Made by a program: the position numbers and the translations under genes
The notes under the pieces: model-generated
Seen by the model: the letters and a program-made list of their open reading frames with translations, nothing else
The model's database searches: none
Told to the model about the DNA's origin: nothing
Part shown: positions 1-4,127 of the stretch, piece after piece
Position numbering within the stretch: the first letter of the stretch is position 1
Layout of the letters: each line of letters opens with the position of its first letter
Source: Bacteroidales bacterium
Lineage (GTDB): Bacteria; Bacteroidota; Bacteroidia; Bacteroidales; VadinHA17
NCBI GenBank assembly: GCA_022615595.1
Contig: JAKEGI010000144.1
Span: 1-6,086, forward strand
DNA length: 6,086 nt
Direction of reading: 5' to 3'

Positions 1-1
1 A

Positions 2-1192
2 GGAACCCGTTCAAGGGGAAAATGGAAAACAGATCAAAGTAACACGGAAAGAAGCAGGACACCCAACAGGAAGAAAAACAAGGACGGCAGCCTCGATCCT
101 GACAGTTTTGTCAGCAAGGCTACGCCTCAGCAACCGGTGATCTACAAGTCAGACAGGCAGATAGATGAGCTTCCGGTTGACCGTGCAATAATTTTAAACC
201 TTCAGAAAAAGGGATACGAGAATCCCACCGAGATACAGGACAAGACCATTGAGGCTATCCTTAGCGGCCGTAATCTTATGGGTCTGGCCCAGACGGGCAC
301 AGGCAAGACAGGTGCGTTTCTTATACCGCTGGTGCACAACCTGCTGAGGAAAGACTCACGCAGCCGGGTGCTTGTTGTATCACCTACGCGTGAGCTGGCA
401 CTGCAGATAGACAGTGAGTTCCGGAGCATCGCTCACGGGCTGAAGATATTCAGCACCTGTCTTATAGGCGGGACGAGTGTATGGCGCGACATCCAGAGTC
501 TGAGACGGCCCGGGCATATTATAATAGGTACGCCGGGCCGCATTGCTGACATGGTACGTCAGAGGGCACTTGACCTTAATATGTTCACCATACTGGTGCT
601 TGACGAGTTTGACAGGCTGCTGGATATGGGTTTTGCAGCTGAGATAGAGAGGCTGGTCGGTGGAATGAGCTACCGCAGCCAGACAATATTATTCTCTGCC
701 ACTGAAGACAAGAGCCAGAGAAAAATGATAAGCAGCCTCATGGATGATCCGTATGAAGTGAGGGTAAGAAATGAGAACATCGTTGCTGACAATATTGAGC
801 AGGATATAATTACAGTGAAGGAAGGGGAGAAGAAGATCGACATACTCCTGAAGATGGTACGTGACAAGTCATTTGAGAAGGTGCTTGTCTTTGCTGACAC
901 CAAGCGTGGTGTAAGCCGCATCTGCAGGGATCTGAAGAGGGGAGGCATTACCGTGGATGAGATCCATGGTGACAAGTCTCAGAACTACAGGATCAAAGCC
1001 CTGGAGGCATTCAGGAACCGCAAGATACAGGTGCTGGTGGCCACTGATGTGGCAGCCAGGGGTCTTGACATATCGCATGTCTCGCATGTGATCAACTTCC
1101 AGGCGCCGAAGGATATGGAGAGCTACATTCACCGGATAGGGCGGACAGGCAGGGCAGGTGCCAGCGGCAAGGCGCTCACTTTCATCAACTAA
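2..1192 (+). CDS. DEAD-box ATP-dependent RNA helicase, 5' end outside window
   Basis: This is an ATP-dependent RNA helicase that unwinds or remodels RNA duplexes in the cytoplasm. Numbering from the GTG at 137, the motifs appear in order: Q motif (GYENPTEIQ, Q34), motif I AQTGTGKT (51-58), Ia PTREL (83-87), TPGR (132-135), motif II DEFD (156-159), SAT (187-189), motif IV VLVFADT (249-255), motif V ATDVAARGLD (302-311) and motif VI HRIGRTGR (332-339). The protein stops just after GKALTFIN, so it has both RecA domains but no C-terminal extension. The reading frame is stop-free from base 2, with no ATG, GTG or TTG before 137. The upstream part encodes a basic stretch (RKKNKDG) and DPDSFVSKA, which resembles the N-terminal tail of this helicase subfamily. 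I therefore read the gene as running off the left edge rather than starting at 137. Motif II has Phe in place of the usual Ala. The next gene follows after 14 bases. Family assignment is near certain; the exact RNA target is not visible. Confidence 0.96.
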   Translation, partial: GTRSRGKWKTDQSNTERSRTPNRKKNKDGSLDPDSFVSKATPQQPVIYKSDRQIDELPVDRAIILNLQKKGYENPTEIQDKTIEAILSGRNLMGLAQTGTGKTGAFLIPLVHNLLRKDSRSRVLVVSPTRELALQIDSEFRSIAHGLKIFSTCLIGGTSVWRDIQSLRRPGHIIIGTPGRIADMVRQRALDLNMFTILVLDEFDRLLDMGFAAEIERLVGGMSYRSQTILFSATEDKSQRKMISSLMDDPYEVRVRNENIVADNIEQDIITVKEGEKKIDILLKMVRDKSFEKVLVFADTKRGVSRICRDLKRGGITVDEIHGDKSQNYRIKALEAFRNRKIQVLVATDVAARGLDISHVSHVINFQAPKDMESYIHRIGRTGRAGASGKALTFIN

Positions 1193-1206
1193 TACTGAGA
1201 TAATAT

Positions 1207-1425
1207 ATGGCAGGTCAGAACAACAGTTACATCAAGAAGCAGAAGACGGAAAAGCGTCTGAAGAAGAGGAAAGAGAAGGAGCAGAAGAAGCTCTACCGCA
1301 AGGAGAACTCATCAGGCGGAGAATTTGAAAACATGATCGCTTACGTAGACAAGTTCGGTAACATCACCACTGAGCGGCCCGAAGAGATTGAGGCTAAGGT
1401 TGAGGTTAAGGCTGAGGAGAATTGA
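1207..1425 (+). CDS. Small Lys-rich conserved protein in helicase operon
   Basis: This 72-residue protein has two halves. Residues 9-32 are almost entirely Lys, Arg, Glu and Gln, with strong helix or coiled-coil character and likely RNA affinity. The second half contains ENMIAYVDKFGNIT, followed by an acidic tail with EAKVEVKAEE. From memory, short proteins with a Lys/Glu helix followed by 'MIAYVDE(F/Y)GNI' are common in Bacteroidota next to cold-shock-domain and DEAD-box genes; I cannot confirm this by a search. It begins 14 bases after the helicase stop, with an AT-rich leader (taatat) and no Shine-Dalgarno, and ends with TGA followed directly by TAG. The spacing suggests one transcript with the helicase, and an accessory role in RNA remodelling is an inference. 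No cold-shock domain is present in the protein itself, and no such gene lies in the window. Confidence 0.85.
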   Translation: MAGQNNSYIKKQKTEKRLKKRKEKEQKKLYRKENSSGGEFENMIAYVDKFGNITTERPEEIEAKVEVKAEEN

Positions 1426-1430
1426 TAGCA

Positions 1431-1538
1431 GCGCAGGGCGCAGAGCGTTGAGGGGTATTAGGTAATCAGTTATCGGTGATTGGGTTTTGAAGTTTTTCGT
1501 TTATCATGGAACTTTGGAACTTTGAAACACTGAAACTA
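1431..1538. repeat. Mosaic of degenerate 7- and 8-base tandem repeats
   Basis: Directly after the small-protein gene lie three short arrays. First are GCGCAGG, GCGCAGA and GCGTTGA (1431-1451). Second are GTAATCA, GTTATCG and GTGATTG (1462-1482). Third are two copies of TGGAACTT followed by TGAAACAC and TGAAACTA (1507-1538, unit of 8). Copies differ by one to three bases, so these look like old, drifting tandem arrays. No reading frame explains them. Their function is unknown. They may be slippage products tolerated in gaps, or relics of a dispersed repeat family. Confidence 0.6.
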
Positions 1539-1546
1539 TCGGACCT

Positions 1547-1669
1547 TCAGACCCTGACTATGATCTTTCCGCGCGGGTTACCATGCCCGGCAAGGTCAAA
1601 GGGGTCACCTGCAACAGGAGCAGCGTAGTCGCCATTAACCTTAACCTGGCTTGCTCCTAGTCTTACTCC
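1547..1669 (-). pseudogene. Possible C-terminal remnant of an MDR oxidoreductase
   Basis: On the minus strand, a frame different from that of the neighbouring flavoprotein reads GVRLGASQVKVNGDYAAP and then VAGDPFDLAGHGNPRGKIIVRV, ending in TGA at 1547-1549. The ending G-K-I-I-V-R-V-stop, after a His/Gly/Arg-rich turn, resembles the last strand of medium-chain dehydrogenase/reductase (zinc alcohol dehydrogenase or quinone oxidoreductase) proteins. There is no start codon or ribosome site, and the frame merges with the end of the flavoprotein gene. If real, it is a truncated relic. It could equally be a chance reading of non-coding DNA. Confidence 0.22.
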
Positions 1670-2223
1670 TCCATCCTGCTTTTTGCCTCGATACACCACA
1701 ACAGTTCTCCGAGGAAGGCGGCGGCACGCTTGCCAGCTGTTTCCCTGTCTGCAGCGACCCCCTTTTCATCGAATGATTTGCTGACGAAGGTAACTGGGTG
1801 CTGGGCAGGGACAGTCCATGCCTTCATCTTCCACAGTATAAACTGAATTGAAATGATGACCTGTGATCCGCCGAATGGACCGTCAGAGACGGTGGCGAGG
1901 GCGACAGGCTTACGGCGCCACTCATCGTACAGCAGGTCGATCACATTCTTAAGGCTGGCAGGGTAACCTCCGTTGTATTCAGGAACGAGGATGATGATGC
2001 CGTCGGCGCTGCGAATACGACCAGCAAAGGAGAGGATCTCAGGAGACGGTTCTTTTAGCAGCCTTAAACGTTCATTAAAGAGAGGGAAGTTGTAATCAGC
2101 AAGATCGATGATATCTGTCTCTGCAAGGCCATTCTCAATAATGTAGTTTCTGAAGAAAAGTGCCACCCTGTGGCTGTTGCGGCCACTCCTGACACTGGGG
2201 GAGAGGATTGCGATCTTTTTCAT
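1663..2223 (-). CDS. NADPH-dependent FMN reductase family flavoprotein
   Basis: This 186-residue flavodoxin-fold protein is the usual length for the FMN_red family (the SsuE, ChrR and azoreductase-like group), which uses NAD(P)H to reduce bound FMN and then quinones, metals, azo compounds or free flavin. The first strand MKKIAIL leads into SPSVRSGRNSHRVA (residues 8-21), the phosphate-binding loop for FMN. PEYNGGYPASLKNVID (81-96) is the family hallmark loop that contacts the isoalloxazine ring. SDGPFGGSQ (113-121) is the third flavin-contacting loop. No signal peptide is present, so it should be cytoplasmic. It stands alone on the minus strand, flanked on both sides by repeat-bearing gaps, and has no clear Shine-Dalgarno. 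The physiological acceptor cannot be read from the sequence; a role in quinone or oxidative-stress protection is only a guess. Confidence 0.93.
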   Translation of the reverse strand: MKKIAILSPSVRSGRNSHRVALFFRNYIIENGLAETDIIDLADYNFPLFNERLRLLKEPSPEILSFAGRIRSADGIIILVPEYNGGYPASLKNVIDLLYDEWRRKPVALATVSDGPFGGSQVIISIQFILWKMKAWTVPAQHPVTFVSKSFDEKGVAADRETAGKRAAAFLGELLWCIEAKSRMEE

Positions 2224-2250
2224 ATGCCACTAAGTTAGGTATTATTGTCT

Positions 2251-2285
2251 GAAGACCGAAGACCGAAGACGGAAGACAGAAGACG
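2251..2285. repeat. Heptamer tandem array, unit GAAGACN, five copies
   Basis: Five consecutive 7-base units share GAAGAC and vary only at base 7: C, C, G, A, G. A partial GGAGA follows. The array sits 28 bases upstream of the flavoprotein start, so it lies in or next to its leader or promoter. The low divergence suggests recent slippage, and copy number may vary between strains. Confidence 0.85.
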
Positions 2286-2316
2286 GGAGAATCAAAAATT
2301 TGCGCCTGAAACTCTT

Positions 2317-2337
2317 CATAAATCATAAATCATCATT
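2317..2337. repeat. Short heptamer array, unit CATAAAT
   Basis: Two perfect CATAAAT units are followed by CATCATT, giving three 7-base periods. The sequence is unrelated to the GAAGACN array 32 bases away, but the period is the same. It lies between the divergent flavoprotein and sigma factor genes. Confidence 0.55.
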
Positions 2338-2393
2338 CCTTGTTCGATATTCCAACCGCTCCCAGTCCCCAATTGCTGGCTGATTATTTTTCC

Positions 2394-2419
2394 GAACTTT
2401 AAAATATTATTAGTCCCAA
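2394..2419 (+). promoter_or_regulatory. Possible ECF-type promoter upstream of sigma gene
   Basis: GAACTT at 2394-2399 resembles the GAAC -35 core recognised by many ECF sigma factors. AGTCCCAA at 2412-2419 could serve as the -10 (GTC core). The gap of 14 bases between GAAC and AGTC is slightly shorter than the usual 15-17. No TTTG/TAnnTTTG housekeeping promoter is visible ahead of this gene, which fits autoregulation by the encoded sigma factor. The match is weak. Confidence 0.25.
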
Positions 2420-2435
2420 TTCGTCTATGCCAGTA

Positions 2436-2443
2436 AAAGGAGT
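2436..2443 (+). promoter_or_regulatory. Strong Shine-Dalgarno of the sigma factor gene
   Basis: AAAGGAGT lies five bases before the ATG at 2449 and fixes that start. It is the clearest ribosome binding site in the window, whereas most neighbouring genes have only AT-rich leaders. Confidence 0.75.
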
Positions 2444-2448
2444 GATCA

Positions 2449-3009
2449 ATGAGCCCCTCTGAATCAGAAAAGATAAGTATTGCTTATAAGACTGAGAAGA
2501 AGAAACTTCTAAGTTATATCAGCAGGAGGGTGCCCGCACAAGTGGAGGCGGAGGATATACTGCAGGATGTCTTCTACACACTTACGGTGGGCTTCAGAGA
2601 TCTCGAAAGAATTCAAAACCTGACGGCATGGCTTTACAGGGTGACTGACAACCGCATAACTGACCTCTTCCGGAAAAAGAAACCTTTAAGCATTACCTAC
2701 ACCGCATCAGCCACAGGGGGTGATGACGAGCCACTAACTCTCGAAGAGATACTTCCTTCACTGGGACTTACACCTGATGATGAAGAAATCAGAGAGATGA
2801 TTTGGGATACGATAGATGATACACTAAATGAACTACCGGAAGAGCAGAGGGCTGCATTCATCTTAAATGAGTTTGAGGATATGAGTTTCATAGAGATGTC
2901 TGAAAAAACAGGCATCCCTGTTAATACCCTGATCTCAAGAAAAAGATACGCTGTCCTTGCTCTCAGGGAAAATCTAAAAGAATTGTACAGGATTTTTAAA
3001 AATGAATGA
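2449..3009 (+). CDS. ECF-family RNA polymerase sigma-70 factor
   Basis: This 186-residue alternative sigma factor directs RNA polymerase to a specific promoter set. Region 2 spans about residues 15-79. It includes AEDILQDVFYTL (34-45), the core-polymerase-binding helix, and LTAWLYRVTDNRITDLFRKK (58-77), the -10 recognition and melting helix. A linker of about 45 acidic residues follows. Region 4 (about 126-180) carries LPEEQRAAFILNEFEDMSF and the helix-turn-helix EMSEKTGIPVNTLISRKRYA (149-168), which reads the -35 element. There is no region 3 or 1.1, as expected for group 4 sigma factors. The start is set by the strong ribosome site at 2436-2443. The stop overlaps the start of the next gene by 8 bases, which implies translational coupling with a small membrane protein. 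The absence of a classical zinc anti-sigma gene makes that neighbour the only regulator candidate in view. The regulated stimulus is unknown. Confidence 0.95.
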   Translation: MSPSESEKISIAYKTEKKKLLSYISRRVPAQVEAEDILQDVFYTLTVGFRDLERIQNLTAWLYRVTDNRITDLFRKKKPLSITYTASATGGDDEPLTLEEILPSLGLTPDDEEIREMIWDTIDDTLNELPEEQRAAFILNEFEDMSFIEMSEKTGIPVNTLISRKRYAVLALRENLKELYRIFKNE

Positions 3010-3316
3010 TATGAAAACACTTAAAGTATTAAAGTACATAGGTTTCGGAATACTGGGGACAGCTTTTGTATTCCTGGTCATCTGGGGTGTGATGGCACTT
3101 TGGAACTGGCTGATACCTGAACTTTTCAATGGTCCGGTCCTGACCTACTGGCAGACAGCCGGCCTCTTCCTTCTGTCAAAGATACTCCTCACAGGTGTTG
3201 CTCCCGGGGGTAAGCATGACAGGAGCCGGAGTAAGGACTGGCGCAAAAAATATCAGGATAAGTACGGATCGTACTGTGATGATGTCAAGGAGGAGGCAGC
3301 TGCACCAGGGGTTTAA
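3002..3316 (+). CDS. Small two-helix membrane protein coupled to ECF sigma
   Basis: This 104-residue protein has two predicted membrane helices, about residues 12-33 (YIGFGILGTAF to GVMAL) and 46-66 (VLTYWQTAGLFLLSKILLTG). They are joined by a short WNWLIPELFNGP turn and followed by a charged tail rich in Lys, Arg, Asp and Glu (71-104). From memory, the WNWL-P-LF turn and the Q-x-x-G-L-x-x-L-S-K-I-L second helix recur in a family of unnamed Bacteroidota proteins encoded next to ECF sigma genes. The ATG at 3002 overlaps the sigma stop (ATGAATGA); a second ATG at 3011 is also possible and would remove the overlap. Coupled expression suggests it senses or relays a membrane signal to the sigma factor, but it has no zinc-binding anti-sigma motif, so this is inference. 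Confidence 0.88.
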   Translation: MNDMKTLKVLKYIGFGILGTAFVFLVIWGVMALWNWLIPELFNGPVLTYWQTAGLFLLSKILLTGVAPGGKHDRSRSKDWRKKYQDKYGSYCDDVKEEAAAPGV

Positions 3317-3327
3317 CCTCTTTATTT
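3307..3327. terminator. Weak candidate hairpin between convergent genes
   Basis: AGGGG (3307-3311) and CCTCT (3317-3321) can form a five-pair stem, including one G-U pair, around a five-base loop. TTTATTT follows on the plus strand. It overlaps the last codons of the membrane-protein gene and the 9-base gap before the convergent lipoprotein gene, so it may end plus-strand transcription. The stem is short and the support is weak. Confidence 0.27.
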
Positions 3328-3823
3328 ACTCTACCTTTGTGGTGTCAATTGGGATTGGAACCTTTTCCGATTCATGACCAAGGAAAAGCTTCCACCCCTC
3401 TTCATGCTTTCTGAAACAATAGGTGACAAAATAATCCTCCATAATTATTTCTTCACCTGTTTTCATATACATGCCATTTTTGCCATGCCATGAATAAATA
3501 AAGCATGTCGGGTTGACAATCAGATATTTCTCATACTTGGTGTCGAATGTCTGCTTTTCGATAAGTGCTATATATTTTGATGCCGTCTCCACCATTTTGT
3601 CATATGTATAAGCATCGCCACCAACAATGAAATTATAGTCTTCACTGTTTTCGAGCATGCCGGTCAGTTTTTCAAGGCTACTGAAGGCCATTGCGTCAAA
3701 GAACTCTTTCACAACCGCTGATGCTTCCTCTTTAACTGCGGCTTTCTGCTCTTCAGTCATCGGTCTGTCGGTGGTGCATGCTGCCATCAGCAGCAGGAGA
3801 GGAACAAGGAGTTTTGTTTTCAT
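3326..3823 (-). CDS. Lipoprotein of unknown function, NTF2-like fold possible
   Basis: This 165-residue protein has a type II signal peptide: MKTK, a Leu-rich core, then LMAAC with the lipidated Cys at residue 16. It is therefore anchored to a membrane facing the periplasm or outside. The mature part begins with a helical segment (about 23-60, EEQKAAVKEEASAVVKEFF and onward). Alternating strands follow, including YNFIVGGDAYTYDKMVE, KYEKYLIVNPTCFIYSWHG, IIMEDYFVTYCFRKHEEGWKL and the final FLGHES. A helix followed by a curved sheet, with a 'W-K-L' near the end, is typical of NTF2-like/SnoaL-like proteins. I infer this from pattern alone and recognise no catalytic set. The ATG at 3823 has AGGACA about five bases upstream and a good promoter 55 bases further out. 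It is convergent with the sigma/membrane pair and likely monocistronic here. Confidence 0.88.
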   Translation of the reverse strand: MKTKLLVPLLLLMAACTTDRPMTEEQKAAVKEEASAVVKEFFDAMAFSSLEKLTGMLENSEDYNFIVGGDAYTYDKMVETASKYIALIEKQTFDTKYEKYLIVNPTCFIYSWHGKNGMYMKTGEEIIMEDYFVTYCFRKHEEGWKLFLGHESEKVPIPIDTTKVE

Positions 3824-3877
3824 AGTTGTCCTGTTTTAGTTCGCAACTTAAAATTTGCCTGTTAATCAGCAAATTAT

Positions 3878-3909
3878 CAAAGTTATGCCAAGAAATGATG
3901 CAAGTCAAA
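3878..3909 (-). promoter_or_regulatory. Bacteroidota-type vegetative promoter for lipoprotein gene
   Basis: Read on the minus strand, TTTG (3906-3909) is followed by 20 bases and then TAACTTTG (3878-3885). This matches the -33 TTTG and -7 TAnnTTTG consensus of the Bacteroidota primary sigma factor at every fixed base, with near-standard spacing. Transcription would begin roughly 45-50 bases before the lipoprotein ATG. Confidence 0.8.
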
Positions 3910-3993
3910 TCTTTTTCAGGTATTCATTTCATTCCCTGATTACCGCATTATTATTACTTTAACGTCTTTATTAAAAACCAGCAAACCCTAATT

Positions 3994-4050
3994 AGATGTT
4001 ACCTGCCATGGAGGACGGTCGATGGAAGCCAAGCGGATCAGGTAGCATCT
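3994..4050 (+). other. 12-pair stem-loop, possible structured RNA element
   Basis: AGATGTTACCTG (3994-4005) pairs with CAGGTAGCATCT (4039-4050) along all 12 positions. Eleven are Watson-Crick pairs and one is T3999 with G4045. That pair is allowed as G-U if the plus strand is the RNA, but would be an A-C mismatch on the other strand. The 33-base loop is GC-richer than its surroundings, and a four-pair CCAT/ATGG helix (4006-4009 with 4022-4025) could form inside it. It ends 77 bases before the M14 start, so it could be a leader element or a separate small RNA. It does not match any riboswitch I recognise. Confidence 0.45.
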
Positions 4051-4088
4051 TATATCATGTTTTTTTATACTTTTATCGCATTGTATAC

Positions 4089-4102
4089 TGACACAACTGT
4101 CA
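4089..4102. repeat. Short palindrome TGACA-CAAC-TGTCA
   Basis: Perfect five-base arms (4089-4093 and 4098-4102) flank a four-base spacer, 25 bases before the M14 start. The position would suit an operator for a dimeric regulator, but arms this short also occur by chance. Confidence 0.25.
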
Positions 4103-4127
4103 TTTCCAAACCAAGATAATCTATATT

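Larger units (their letters stand above)
3824..4127. other. AT-rich intergenic region between divergent genes
   Basis: This 304-base gap separates the minus-strand lipoprotein gene from the plus-strand M14 gene. It contains the lipoprotein promoter (3878-3909), a 12-pair hairpin (3994-4050), a run of seven T (4060-4066) and a small palindrome (4089-4102). For the M14 gene I see only a weak -7-like TACTTTTA at 4068-4075 with no matching TTTG upstream, and an AT-rich leader without Shine-Dalgarno. The stretch 3910-3993 shows nothing I can interpret. Confidence 0.7.

Noticed and set aside
22..42. ATG at 22 as a gene start
   Set aside because: It is in a different frame from the helicase and reaches a TAA at 40-42 after six codons.
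202..1132. Minus-strand open frames opposite the helicase gene (202-429, 670-975, 869-1132)
   Set aside because: They lie wholly within a gene with all helicase motifs, have Ser/Leu-rich translations without known motifs, and lack ribosome sites. They are antisense shadows.
2135..2326. Minus-strand frame of 63 codons covering the GAAGACN array
   Set aside because: Its translation is driven by the heptamer repeat, and it overlaps the well-supported flavoprotein start in another frame.
2251..2337. CRISPR-like array in the repeat gap
   Set aside because: Units are 7 bases and directly adjacent with no unique spacers, and no cas gene is in view.
3994..4066. Hairpin plus T-run as a Rho-independent terminator
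   Set aside because: The T-run begins 9 bases after the stem, the loop is 33 bases, and no plus-strand gene ends nearby, so it does not fit the terminator form.
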